Origin: Diaporthe sp. PMI_573
Lineage: Eukaryota; Ascomycota; Sordariomycetes; Diaporthales; Diaporthaceae
Reading direction: 5' to 3'
Assembly (NCBI GenBank): GCA_021399435.1
Contig: JAJTUP010000043.1
Location: 372,001-436,000, forward strand
Length of the DNA: 64,000 nucleotides
In this document: positions 20,504-30,448 of the stretch, piece by piece
Layout: the number at the start of each line of letters is the position of its first letter
Numbering within the stretch: the stretch's first letter is position 1
The notes under the pieces: model-generated
What the model was told of the DNA's origin: nothing
Seen by the model: only the letters and a program-made list of their open reading frames with translations
The model's database searches: none
Position numbers and translations under genes: made by a program

Positions 20504-23500
20504 CAGCGTTCCTAATAAGTCAAGTCTAGCAAGTCAAGTTGGCAAGTCAAATCAAGTCTTGCAAATCAAATCGTCGGGCTCACAACCCAAATCAAGTCAA
20601 GTTCTCCTCACTCAGACTTGCCAGACTTGCAAGTCATATATGGCATCTGGTTTTTCCTCTATATAGGGTCAATTGGCCCCGGAAAGTGGCCAAATATGGT
20701 TCTGGTGATAATTTTCTTGGTGTTGTCTCCCGTCTCCAAACTATTGCTTAGTCAGCACAAAAACATCTGGCGTCGCGCCGTCGCGGTGACGCGGTGCTCA
20801 ACAAATTTCACCAAGACTTTGTCACAAGTCATCAATTCCCCCACCAATTCCCGAGCTTTCGTACCGAAACAATGGATACGCCTTCCTCAACTGCCCTTTC
20901 AGATGCCGACGATTTTTCCAACGGATTGACCGCTGGAAACGACGCGTTCTCGGTCCTTAGACGAGCTTCGTCCTCGAATTCCCTGTCCTTTACCTACCAG
21001 ACTGCCAGTATTCGAGCCGACGATATCAGGGGCGCGAAGGATGTGGATGAACTCCCCAAGATCAAGCTGAAAAGCGACGGCAGGGTTAATACCTATATTC
21101 TTGAGGCATGGCTACACAAGAAAAGGAAGCGCAATTCGTGGATACAGCCCCATGTCAACTTTCTCGTTCGATTGAACCCCGACGACACGCACGAAGACGT
21201 CTTTCTTTGCAAGCACTGCGAATCGATCGGAATAACGAAGCTATTCGATGGGGAGGCAACTACGTCAGCAGGCAGGCATCTCAAGAAACAGCACCGTATA
21301 TTTCCAGATGGGGAGCTTCAAGACCAAGATGGGGACGAGCCCCTTGCAAAGAGACAAGCAATAATCGACTTTGCGAAGACGTCGAGCTCCGACAAGTCCT
21401 CCCAACGCCTCGTGGTTCGTACGGCAGCTGAAGAATTCAAGAATCTCTTGATGGGTTGGATTATCGACGCAAATATCCCCTTCTACGGCATTGAACACCC
21501 TCTTTTCCGCGAACTCCTTCTGGTACTTAATAGGGACTTCATCAATGAGCTCTTACCTGAAAGCGCTGATACAGTCAAGAATTGGATCACTATGGAGTAC
21601 GAAACTCGAAAGACACTTCTAAAGCGTGAGTTCCAAGTGTCTCGGAGCAAAATCCATATCACCTTTGACCTCTGGACTTCTCCAAACAATATTGCATTGC
21701 TTTCCATTATCGCCCACTTTGTTGACACTTCTGGGAAGCTCCAGATACGTCTATTGTCCCTTGAACGGGTTGAAGGCAGCCACGGAGGCGAGAACCAGGC
21801 TCGGATCATGGTCCAGTTGTTTAGGGACTTCGATATTAGCAAGAAAGTCGGCTTCTTTACTGCTGATAACGCAGATTCTTGCGATACGGCAGTCAGGGCC
21901 ATTCTTAAAGCGTTGAAGCCTCACTTAACTGAGTACCAAAGAGTCAAACTTGAAAGGCAGGTTCGAATCCGCTGCTTTGGCCACGTACTCAACCTCTCTG
22001 CCAAGGCCTTCCTCGAGGGAGCTTCGTCAGAAATCTTCGACTCTGCCTATAATAAGGACAATCTTGATGTCGATACTGAACTGAGGCTTCTCAAAGAGTG
22101 GAGGAAATATGGCCCAGTTGGCAAGCTTCACAACGCCGTCCATTTCATCCGCAGATCCTCTCAACGGAGAGACCAATTCCTTGCAATCACCACTGGTCGA
22201 ATCCGCGCGGATGTATTGCAAGAGCTGGGGCTTTGGCTAATCGAAAAGGACGTGGTGGGCTTGATGGTGAAGGCAGACAACGATACGCGGTGGAATTCGA
22301 TATACCTTATGAGCAGGACAGACGAGAAACCTGAAAAACGGATCCCTGAAGAAGATGTCTTGCAACACGAAGACTGGCTCGTCCTCACGGAAATCCTCGA
22401 AATCTTGAAGCCATATATCGAGTATACCAAATACTTTGAGGGCAGGGAACCCAGGTTTGCGGAGGTCATCTCAACAGTCTGTTGCTTGCAAGACCACCTC
22501 AAGGAAATGCAAAAACGCTATAATGAGGGCCTTGTTGGTACACCTTTCGAGACACCACAGATCGATCTAGAAGAGCCTTCCTTTGGGTCTTCCGATTCAG
22601 CTGAAAGCTGTATATTTGTTGCAGGTGACGAATCCCAGATGCCTCGGCGCTCGCAGAGGGAAATCAGACTTCCTACCCGCCTCCAAGACTTCGAAGTCGA
22701 TATTTCCTCTCCAAGACAAGCCTCCTCTATTCCTCAGAGCCGATCGTCTCCGCCTGAGTCACCAAGAGCCACTGAGGAGCTCCAACTCGGCGATCTAAGC
22801 CTCCGATATATACAGCACTCGCTTGAGTTTGCCTCTAAGAAGCTGGAAAAGTACAGGAATCTGATGGAGGAGACAGGGGTCTATTGGGCGGCAGTGATTC
22901 TGCACCCAGCTCACAAGACACGGTTTATCGAAGTCTACTACCCCGAACGCAAGGAGGCCATTGTCAAGGACTTCAGGGCTTTGTTTGACGACTCATACGT
23001 GGATAGGGCAAGCGGGAGCTCTCAGCCAGTTCCTCAGAATGCCCAGGCGAAGAAGACGAAGACTCCGTGGATCACTAAGGGCAATTATTATCAGACCCAA
23101 CAACCACGCTTGATCGACGAGATTGAGGACTACCTTTCAGAGCCTCCACGGCCATTGGCTGAGGAAGAGACTAATCAGGGAGGTGGGGAGGAAGCTGAGG
23201 ACCTTATTTCGTGGTGGATCAGCAGAAAGGGCAAGTGGCCAAGGCTGTATCGAATGGCAATAGACTTCTTGACTATTCCTGCCATGTCAAGCGAGTGTGA
23301 GAGGTGCTTCAGCGTTGCGAAGCTTCAGATCTCTTCTCAGAGGCATCGGCAACACTTTGCAACGATGAAGTCTTGTCAATGCCTCAAGAACTGGGCTAGG
23401 ATGGGTATGTTCAATTGGAAAGAGATGGGAGTTAGTAAAGCCTCTGGAGAGAGCTCTGGAGGTTAGTCTAGGCCTAGGACAGTTTAGTAGGACTTGTCAA

Positions 23501-23613
23501 ATACCACAAGTCAAGTCAAATCTACGTCAGAAACAAACAAATATAGCCTGAAAATAGGCCAAGTCGACAAGTCTGGGGGCCGACTTGACTTACTTGGCTT
23601 GTTAGGAACGCTG
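20504..23613 (+). mobile_element. hAT transposon with intact-looking transposase, no target duplication
   Basis: Ends are inverted repeats beginning CAGCGTTCCTAA (left at 20504, right ending at 23613), matching over about 20 positions with two or three differences. Both subterminal regions are packed with AAGTCAAG-type octamers and fold back on themselves. Length is 3110 bp. The 8 bases outside the ends differ (CTCCAACA on the left, GGCTTTCG on the right), so the 8-bp duplication hAT elements normally make is missing. The left flank is Gypsy gag and the right flank is not the rest of that gag, which points to recombination after insertion. Confidence 0.8.
20872..23466 (+). CDS. hAT transposase
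   Basis: 864 codons from the first ATG, one exon. A BED-type zinc finger sits near residues 75-120 (Phe-Leu-Cys-Lys-His-Cys ... Arg-His-Leu-Lys-Lys-Gln-His). The RNase-H-like core follows with Thr-Phe-Asp-Leu-Trp-Thr-Ser (first Asp), Phe-Thr-Ala-Asp-Asn-Ala-Asp (second Asp) and Cys-Phe-Gly-His-Val-Leu-Asn-Leu. The C-terminus has the hAT dimerisation motif Tyr-Arg-Met-Ala-Ile-Asp-Phe-Leu and Ser-Ser-Glu-Cys-Glu-Arg-Cys-Phe-Ser. A poorly conserved Ser/Pro/Arg-rich insertion lies near residues 560-640. The frame is fully open, so the protein could be made. A GTG at 20794 is in frame upstream but the ATG is preferred. Function: excision and insertion of the element carrying these ends. Confidence 0.88.
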   Translation: MDTPSSTALSDADDFSNGLTAGNDAFSVLRRASSSNSLSFTYQTASIRADDIRGAKDVDELPKIKLKSDGRVNTYILEAWLHKKRKRNSWIQPHVNFLVRLNPDDTHEDVFLCKHCESIGITKLFDGEATTSAGRHLKKQHRIFPDGELQDQDGDEPLAKRQAIIDFAKTSSSDKSSQRLVVRTAAEEFKNLLMGWIIDANIPFYGIEHPLFRELLLVLNRDFINELLPESADTVKNWITMEYETRKTLLKREFQVSRSKIHITFDLWTSPNNIALLSIIAHFVDTSGKLQIRLLSLERVEGSHGGENQARIMVQLFRDFDISKKVGFFTADNADSCDTAVRAILKALKPHLTEYQRVKLERQVRIRCFGHVLNLSAKAFLEGASSEIFDSAYNKDNLDVDTELRLLKEWRKYGPVGKLHNAVHFIRRSSQRRDQFLAITTGRIRADVLQELGLWLIEKDVVGLMVKADNDTRWNSIYLMSRTDEKPEKRIPEEDVLQHEDWLVLTEILEILKPYIEYTKYFEGREPRFAEVISTVCCLQDHLKEMQKRYNEGLVGTPFETPQIDLEEPSFGSSDSAESCIFVAGDESQMPRRSQREIRLPTRLQDFEVDISSPRQASSIPQSRSSPPESPRATEELQLGDLSLRYIQHSLEFASKKLEKYRNLMEETGVYWAAVILHPAHKTRFIEVYYPERKEAIVKDFRALFDDSYVDRASGSSQPVPQNAQAKKTKTPWITKGNYYQTQQPRLIDEIEDYLSEPPRPLAEEETNQGGGEEAEDLISWWISRKGKWPRLYRMAIDFLTIPAMSSECERCFSVAKLQISSQRHRQHFATMKSCQCLKNWARMGMFNWKEMGVSKASGESSGG

Positions 23614-25239
23614 GGCTTTCGGGCGCCCGAGGAAACACACGGACTCGAGGTACCGGGAACTGTGGACTATTTAGTCCTTCCGTGGAAGCTGGAGTGGCTC
23701 GACAGACCGGTGTTCCAGGGTTTTGACACGATCAAATGAATGGTAGGAATCGGAAACGCCTTTGGACTCTAATGGAAAAACGCTAGGCTGCCAAGTAAAG
23801 AAGAACGCTTGATACAATGCCGATAACAGTAGTTTAAAATACGGTTATAGTACTAACTAAATACACGAAGAAGCCACAACAATCATTGAATTTGCGTCTC
23901 ATCGTTGCTAAGACTGGCATATGCCATATCCACGGCAGCCACACTTGTAAGCCTCTGATATTACACTATCCCGATTCTCAACGGTCGCCTATGGCTTTTG
24001 ACTCGGTCGCCATCTTTCCATCTCCAAAAGACACCCTAGCCTATACTACTTAGGTACTCCAAGTTCAATCACTAGTAGATATGCGACACGATTCAATGTC
24101 GACAAGCTGAAGCCAAGGGGATGGAGGCAACCAAGGTCTCCAAGCACAACGAAAGGCACAGCAGAGGGAGAATACATGTCGGATGACCGGTCACAAGGTG
24201 ACCTCCGGAGACGATGGATAGGCAGAAGGCTGCTGGGAGGTTGACGGCCATGCGTGTAACCCTGACCCGTTGGAGAAACGCAATGACTTAGAAGGTCTGC
24301 CCGCAGATGGCGTGAGGTCCACCAAAATGTTTCAAGCTTCTTGCGGCCCCATGGTGAAGCAAATGCCCGATACACGATGATAGGCCGTAAAGAATCGTAC
24401 CGATGCAATGTCCTGGGATAAAAACAAACGATTGCGTAATTGCTGCTGTGACTTTGTTGTCGCGCCAGGTCACTCGCTCGCGGCGCCGTCAGCTCTCGGG
24501 GATGAACGCTCAGCTATGGCAGCTCGGGCACCGCGGGCCAGGTCGACGTGCAAGGGCAGGCTAACGAGACGCAAGGAAAGGCAAGGGAGCAGGTTCCAGC
24601 CGACAGCTTGAGACGACCGCGGTCGTCTGTAACAAGCAGCGAGACCAGCCCCAAAGCCAGCCCCCAGGCCAGCGACACTACTATAAACATCGATGTCAAC
24701 AAGAGGGCCACCACCGACGCCAGCATTAATACCAGGGCCAGCACCAAGCTAATGGATGTGCTGCTACACATGTAATTTCCCCTCAGCTCGCCAGTTGATC
24801 TACACCTCAGATCACATGATCCCAGAATGGTCTGTGCACCAGGGACTAGGGACAAGGGACAGGGGACAAGGGACAAGAGACGGGGGACCAGGGACCAAGG
24901 GATCAGGGACAAGGGACAAGGGTCCTACTCTCATAACCTCGAGGTTCCAAGGTTCTCACAACGTCTCAGCAGTCTCCCGCAGACAAGGTTTGGCTTTCTT
25001 GAGATTTTCACATCATCTCACTGATCGTGGTGTGGAGGTGTTTCTGACATCGTCATGTCAATTATACCCTTGCCCAATTTCTGTGGCCCAGCTACACGTG
25101 CCTGTGCGACCCGCAGCTCTACGGCACGGGTGTGGGAAGATGGTTGATTTTGCTCCATCAGCAGGCACATACTGTAATACCAGCCATGATTATGCAACTA
25201 CGAAATTATCACAGGACGGAAAATGAGAAAAGACCCTCC
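23614..25239. other. Region without a clear gene; GGGACAA minisatellite
   Basis: At 23619-23739 a frame reads Phe-Arg-Ala-Pro-Glu-Glu-Thr-His-Gly-Leu-Glu and ends TGA. It looks protein-like and may be a fragment of a host or transposon gene joined to the hAT right end, but I do not recognise it. A degenerate heptamer array (GGGACAA and variants) spans 24841-24922. The rest holds only short overlapping frames. Confidence 0.45.
24841..24922 (+). repeat. GGGACAA-type minisatellite
   Basis: About 11 imperfect 7-base units (GGGACAA, GGGACAG, GGGACCA, GGGATCA) in tandem. Confidence 0.85.
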
Positions 25240-25488
25240 CTACAACCCGAAGAGCAAGCGCGAGAAGATTGACCTGTCATCCGCCTGCACCGTTTGGACA
25301 GTTGGAGACAATTTGGCATCCTCGTAACTTTCGCCACTGACATGTGTCCAGCCGTCGTCATCCAGGCCCTCGTCTGCGCCGGCCCTCCACCGTTTGATAG
25401 CCTTGATAGGGTTCTCCCTCCCCGGCATCTTGTCGAGCACGCCCTCGTTTAGCTCAACAGCGGCCTGCGGGCCCGTGGCTGGGCGGCC
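25240..25488 (-). pseudogene. C-terminal fragment of an unidentified gene, cut by a hAT end
   Basis: An 82-residue frame ends at 25240 and looks like real protein (Lys-Met-Pro-Gly-Arg-Glu-Asn-Pro-Ile-Lys-Ala-Ile, later Asp-Asp-Asp-Gly-Trp-Thr-His-Val-Ser-Gly). Its upstream side runs straight into the hAT terminus at 25489, so the 5' part of the gene has been displaced. The family is not recognised. Nothing on the far side of the hAT piece obviously continues it. Confidence 0.35.
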
Positions 25489-26722
25489 CAGTGTGGCTAA
25501 CAAACCGACCGACCTAGACCGGCCCCTTCGGTCTGTCGGTTTGGGTTGGTCAAGGCTCCCGGTCGGTCGGTCTTGGTCTGTCTGGGTGAGCGGCCGGTCG
25601 GTCTAGGTCGGTCTGATAGCCCCATACCGAGGTTTTACCAGTGCAATTAAAATGATTTCCTGGCTGGTTACAGGATACAATGAAACCCTTTTTGCTCTTC
25701 TACGCAGGCACTACTAACGTACTTAGACTACCAGCCCTCTCATTAGTCACTGTTTTTGAAGCTGATCGGCCTCGACTACCTCAGGTGCTAGCCGGTTGCG
25801 CTCGTCAGTGATCATTTTCTTGGTCTGGCTAAACACCCTTTCGCATTCAGAACTCATGCCAGGAATTGAGAATAGATCTAGCGCCATTCGATACAAGACT
25901 GGATATTCCAATTGATGTCGATTCCACCATTCAAGAGGGGTTGCAACGTCGAGATCATGCGCGTAAATTGGCCGTGTCTGAAATATGTCAAGCTCGCTAA
26001 CTGCCTTGACCTCCTTTCGCTGTGTATTCAAGGAGCGGATTGATCTTTTCCCAGATGAACTGTAGTCGTTAACGTCAGCTTCAATCTCATCGACTTCGCC
26101 TTCCAAAAGCCCCGCTTGAGCTTGAGCTTCAACTTCAGCCTGTCGGACGTAGTCGTCGAATAGGCTACCCACAGCGGACTGCATGTCGCTGTACCATTGC
26201 GGCCTATCCATCGCGGTTTTCCAGTGTCGCTCAAAGTAGTCATACCCATATGATGGGTGAAGGGCTAGCGCTGCTCGGTAGACAGGTGTACGGTCCGATT
26301 TGACGTAATAGTCTTCAAGCTTCGCCCATCCGCGGTCGATTCCCGACTTAAAATGGGAGGGCTCCTCGAACTGAGTTTCCTCCGCGGCCTGCTTGAATTT
26401 GACAAACAGGTAGTCCATTGTCTTGAGGGTCTCCCACACTGCACCATGCCCGCCCTCTGCGCCCGGTTTGTTGGCGTTGCCCTCCATAGTCTTCGTAAGG
26501 ATGTAGAACGGCTTTAGGAAATCGTGGAAGCGCTCTAATTCAACCCAGTCCGCAGCGTTGAGGAAGTCCTTCGTTAGGTCACGGTGGACCGGGTCATATT
26601 TCGGTTTTTGCCAGCGGGACTGATAGAGCTCGATAGCGCTGCGCAGCTCGAGTGCTAGGATAAGTCAATCCGGAGTCAGCAAATGTCCAACACAGGTGGC
26701 AAGGGCAGACTGGCATACCACT
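25489..26722 (-). mobile_element. hAT element A: 3' half with right terminal repeat
   Basis: Starts (on the plus strand) with CAGTGTGGCTAACA, followed by ACCGACCGACC-type subterminal repeats. It then contains, on the minus strand, the C-terminal third of a hAT transposase and one complete intron, and loses similarity at about 26722. The first 14 bases are identical to the ends of the hAT elements at 30449 and 34919. No left end, zinc finger or DDE core is present, so it is non-autonomous by truncation. Confidence 0.75.
25747..26718 (-). pseudogene. hAT transposase C-terminal part with preceding intron
   Basis: Coding similarity runs from 26654 down to a TAG-type stop at 25747 (about 302 residues). 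It opens Ala-Leu-Glu-Leu-Arg-Ser-Ala-Ile-Glu-Leu-Tyr-Gln and includes Asp-Trp-Val-Glu-Leu-Glu, Ala-Leu-Ala-Leu-His-Pro and the dimerisation motif Tyr-Arg-Met-Ala-Leu-Asp-Leu-Phe with Ser-Ser-Glu-Cys-Glu-Arg-Val-Phe. A 64-nt GT...AG intron lies at 26718-26655, splitting the first Ala codon (phase 1). Its first 20 bases are identical to the intron start in the 5' half element at 36566. Upstream of the intron only a degraded exon trace remains. Confidence 0.75.
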
Positions 26723-27361
26723 CTGCCTGGGTCTCTTTATCACAACATAATGAAGACCCAAGCCTTGCTGGTGAAAGATGCGAGGAAGCTCATCATGAAT
26801 GGGTGGTTTCCGCTATTCATGGTCAAGAATGGTTTGTGGTGGTATCGGGTGCGTCATCGCGTCGTCGCTAGTATGTGGACGGACCAGGTGGCGTCGGAAT
26901 CGGAAGCAAGAACCCGTACTGATGGAGCTCGGTGGCACAAGGCAGGCAAGGGAAGCGGCAAGCAGGTCTCCGTATTCCCAACGTTGGAGGTGGACAATCG
27001 TGGGCCGGCGTCCTTGGCCCCCCTCTTGACCAGATGGCTGTTGTCCCGGCTGAATACTTGAGGCGTCAGTTGACCGGAAAGTCGAGATGACTGGTGGGGC
27101 ATATTGCGCGAAGGGGCAGGGCAAGGTGGCTGGGGATGCTGCGGCCTCCTGTGATGGCGGTAATATCGATGGTGATCTCAACGGAACGAGGCAAGACGGA
27201 GGTTTCCATCGTTCATTTTCGTTCGTTTCCAACCGTGACTGTGAACCGTAATATCCAACATGCTCTCTGTATTGGCTATCGCCCGATTGCTATAGCCTCG
27301 TCCGCAAGATTTGGGGGGCGGCTCTTCAACTGAACGGTCAAAGAAGCTTCCCCAGTCAAGA
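26723..27361. other. Interval between hAT A and the DUF6604 gene
   Basis: No supported gene. Short frames on both strands overlap. The right part is downstream of the DUF6604 stop and may hold its 3' untranslated region. Confidence 0.45.
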
Positions 27362-29986
27362 CTACGCCGTTAGCGCACGCTTGTCCGTCGTTAACACATG
27401 AGCAATTCGCCCTAGGGCGACGAGACACCCATCCAACTCCGCCGTTACATACTCCTCTATCCTCCTCGCCACCTCACCTAGCACTCTCTGACCCTGTCCC
27501 GACACGGACGCCAACTCCCCGGCCGCTGTGGCAAGTATGAGCCCCGCGAGGTCGGCGACGTCGCTCGTGACGTACGACATGCGCGGCAGGCCAATGTCGT
27601 CTGCGTGCGCTTGCACTTGCTCAAGTAGCCCGCATGCTGTCTCATGCATAGCGAAGTAATTGAACACGAGGTCAGGGATCTCAGCCTGGATGGCGTGGGC
27701 GACGTGGTGCACGAGCTCCTGCGCGGTGAGAGTTGGGGGTGCTGGCGTCGCTTTGGCCTTGGCCTTTCCAACTGCTGCAGCTCCAGCCTGAGTCTCAGTC
27801 TCGGCGGTTCCATCCTTTTTTGTTTGTTCCTGCTCCTGCTTCTTGAGCCAACCACTCACCTCCAAGATCTGCTGCACTACCTCGGCATTCCAAATCCTCC
27901 TTGTCGGCTCTGCTGTCTCGCGCTTCTCCACCCGCGCCCCGCACCACAGCGACGCGGGCGCCCGGAACTTGAGTTCGCGGATGCCCGCGCGCGACGTCTG
28001 CACGGGCACCTTGCCCTGCTTGCCCTTGCGCCGGTTCGTGGCCGCGAGCCAGTTGGCCGGCGACACGGCGCGGCTCATGCAATAGTTTTGGAAGTGGGCC
28101 CTGGGCGACGCCGGCGGCTCCGTGCCGACGAAGAAGGCCTGGGGCCCTTGCATCGCGAGGAGGCGGTCAATATCTGGCCATTCCGGTACTGACACTGAAT
28201 TCTTTTGCTGCTGCTGCTGACGCACCACCGTGTACAGCTGCACGGCGTGCAGAACTGCGCCCGGCTTGGCGGCGTACTTGACGCCGGTCTGGTGGAAGAG
28301 CACACGCGCGTAGTGAATCCACAGGCCACAGAAAAGTGGGTTGTGCTGGAGAAAGGACGAGGGCCGGCTTGCACTCTCATTACGACTACCACGGTTGGAA
28401 ACCATCCGGGAGGCAGTGAAGATGTCCACGCCGTTCATCTGGACAGTCACCATCCTGCGCATGTCCTCGAGGTCCTTCTTCACGACGATATTACGCTCTG
28501 CCACCTTTGCGCGATCGAGCAGCTCGACGGTGATCTCGTTGAAATGGTGGAACTCGGCTAGGGGCCTCGTGACGTCAGGCCCGAAGAAGTGCAGTGTGTC
28601 GAGGTAGTTCTGCGCCGCGAAGCATAGCCACACGGGGATCTCCTGGGTCTCAAGCATGGCTTTGACGCCGCGCGCGAACTCGTCGAGCACCGGGATGCCC
28701 TTGAGCTCGAATAGCAGCGTGATATCGGGCACTACTTCCAGCAGCGCCGCTTTGTCCTGCGCCCACCGCTGGCGGTTATCCATGGTCTCGAGATGTGCAG
28801 TCTGCGCATCGTACCACCCAAACTTGCCGGTGTAGCTGGGCATGCCACGTGCGCTGTGCGGCGCTGCGGTCCGAATCGCTTCGAGCAAGCTGGCGGCATT
28901 GTACAGAAACGTAGCGCCCATGTCGTAGCATGCGAAGTTCATGTCGTCAGTGAACAGCTCCTTGTGGAAGGGATCGAGGCCCATGGTTTGGCAGATAGCG
29001 CCGAAGAACTTCGGCAGTAGCACCAGTGCGCCGTCGTGTTTCTTCAGCAGTGGCGCCATATCCTCCTCCATGCCGCGCGCAAGCTCGATGGCCATGTTGG
29101 CACCAACCGCAGCGGCAGCCAAGTCGATCTTCCCGCTGCGGTATTCATTCCACAAGTTGCTAACCTCTTCGCGAAGGTTCATGAGATCCTTGAGCAGGGC
29201 TGTGAAGGCGAATACGCACTCAGCCTCCGAGTAATCTTCTTCAGCTGTGTACTCGAGCTCGACGGGAGAGGACGCAGCAGGAAGCACCACATCGGGCGCG
29301 TTCAAGAACTCCTCGGACGGCTCGTAAACTTGCAACACATCAAAGATATTAAAGTCCCGGGCCTTGTCTTTCTTCTCCGTGTCGGCTCGGACGGCATTCG
29401 TAGCGTCTTTCATGGCCGCTATATTGAACGCATCGCCACTGCTGCCCTCGGGCTTGAGCAAGATATCGCAGACCTTCTCCAGCACGCCGACAAAATGTGC
29501 ATGCGTCGCATCTGCTTGCGCACTGGGGTGCTGCTTGACCGCGTTAAGGCGTGCCGAGAGGGCCTTCCGCACGCGGATCGCCCGCTCCAGGGCTGTGCTA
29601 AAGAACGACGGGATCCCGACCTCATTCTCGGGTGCCGTTGGGGTCGTCGTTGCCAGCTTGCTGGCGATGAACTCGGCCAGTGGCACGAAGTCCCGAATTG
29701 CGAGCACATACTTGGACTTCGGCGGCGGCTCGGGCGCGTCCTTTGTGTCTACGCTCGAAGGAGCGACCTGCTGCTGTAGTTGCTGCCTAGCCACCTTGCG
29801 CGCCTTGCCCTTCAGGCGGCCGGAGGAAGGGGCGGCGCTCGTGTTAGCCGGCGCGCTTGCGGTAGGCGGTGCCGCGAACGGGGCGGTGTATCCATGTTGG
29901 TTGGCGGTCGCGGCGAGCCATGACGCGACAACATCTGTGTCGCACTTGTATTGCCGGTAAGTTGAGGGGAGGCCGGCGGACAGCAT
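27362..29986 (-). CDS. DUF6604-type fungal protein of unknown function
   Basis: 874 codons in a single exon. The N-terminus matches the pattern I know for DUF6604: MLSAGLPSTYRQYKCDTDVV, then Val-Ala-Ser-Trp-Leu-Ala-x-Thr-Ala, an Ala/Pro-rich linker, Gly-Arg-Leu-Lys-Gly-Lys-Ala-Arg-Lys, and Asp-Phe-Val-Pro-Leu-Ala-Glu-Phe-Ile-Ala near residues 95-110. The middle and C-terminal parts are largely helical with no enzymatic motif I recognise. There is no signal peptide or transmembrane segment, so it is probably cytosolic or nuclear. The biochemical role of the family is unknown. The frame is clean in a neighbourhood of broken genes, which suggests it is functional. Its own upstream region (29987-30440) is free of transposon sequence. 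Confidence 0.8.
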   Translation of the reverse strand: MLSAGLPSTYRQYKCDTDVVASWLAATANQHGYTAPFAAPPTASAPANTSAAPSSGRLKGKARKVARQQLQQQVAPSSVDTKDAPEPPPKSKYVLAIRDFVPLAEFIASKLATTTPTAPENEVGIPSFFSTALERAIRVRKALSARLNAVKQHPSAQADATHAHFVGVLEKVCDILLKPEGSSGDAFNIAAMKDATNAVRADTEKKDKARDFNIFDVLQVYEPSEEFLNAPDVVLPAASSPVELEYTAEEDYSEAECVFAFTALLKDLMNLREEVSNLWNEYRSGKIDLAAAAVGANMAIELARGMEEDMAPLLKKHDGALVLLPKFFGAICQTMGLDPFHKELFTDDMNFACYDMGATFLYNAASLLEAIRTAAPHSARGMPSYTGKFGWYDAQTAHLETMDNRQRWAQDKAALLEVVPDITLLFELKGIPVLDEFARGVKAMLETQEIPVWLCFAAQNYLDTLHFFGPDVTRPLAEFHHFNEITVELLDRAKVAERNIVVKKDLEDMRRMVTVQMNGVDIFTASRMVSNRGSRNESASRPSSFLQHNPLFCGLWIHYARVLFHQTGVKYAAKPGAVLHAVQLYTVVRQQQQQKNSVSVPEWPDIDRLLAMQGPQAFFVGTEPPASPRAHFQNYCMSRAVSPANWLAATNRRKGKQGKVPVQTSRAGIRELKFRAPASLWCGARVEKRETAEPTRRIWNAEVVQQILEVSGWLKKQEQEQTKKDGTAETETQAGAAAVGKAKAKATPAPPTLTAQELVHHVAHAIQAEIPDLVFNYFAMHETACGLLEQVQAHADDIGLPRMSYVTSDVADLAGLILATAAGELASVSGQGQRVLGEVARRIEEYVTAELDGCLVALGRIAHVLTTDKRALTA

Positions 29987-30440
29987 GTTGGAAAGATATT
30001 AGTTACGAGTTCAGGACGAATTGGTGACGCGGTGAAGCGACATGTTGCAGGGATCGAAAGATCCTAGATGACATAATACGACTAGTGGAGAAAGCCACGC
30101 TTGCCCTAACACCGCATGCAGCCCGATAACACGTGCTGGCTCGGCCGACGCGGCGGATGGTTGGCGGGTGGGTTCATCACGGGGCTAGCGCGTCTGCGTG
30201 GTTCAGAATTGTCCCCCGCTTCGGCCAGTGTTGTGCATCCTCCGGAACGAATTGCAGCGTCCTGAGGTTGGCTTTCGGCCGTGTGTTCCGCCGAGACATA
30301 CATGCACGCCGCAAAATTTGATCTGTGAGGTGGGATCCGGGGTCTGAAATCTGCTCAAGACTGAGATTTACTTATCATATTTCGCTTTATCCCAACCACA
30401 TTAACTTGAGGTTTGCGCGACGTTAGAAGGTAAAATGGCG
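29987..30440. promoter_or_regulatory. Upstream region of the DUF6604 gene
   Basis: No coding signal; it lies between the DUF6604 start codon and the target duplication of hAT B. It should contain that gene's promoter. I see no clear TATA or other specific site. Confidence 0.35.
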
Positions 30441-30448
30441 CTTTTCCA

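Noticed and set aside
24841..24922. CRISPR-like array
   Set aside because: Units are contiguous 7-mers without spacers, and the genome is eukaryotic; it is a minisatellite.
29036..29779. 247-codon plus-strand frame inside the DUF6604 gene
   Set aside because: Antisense shadow of a long, motif-bearing minus-strand frame.
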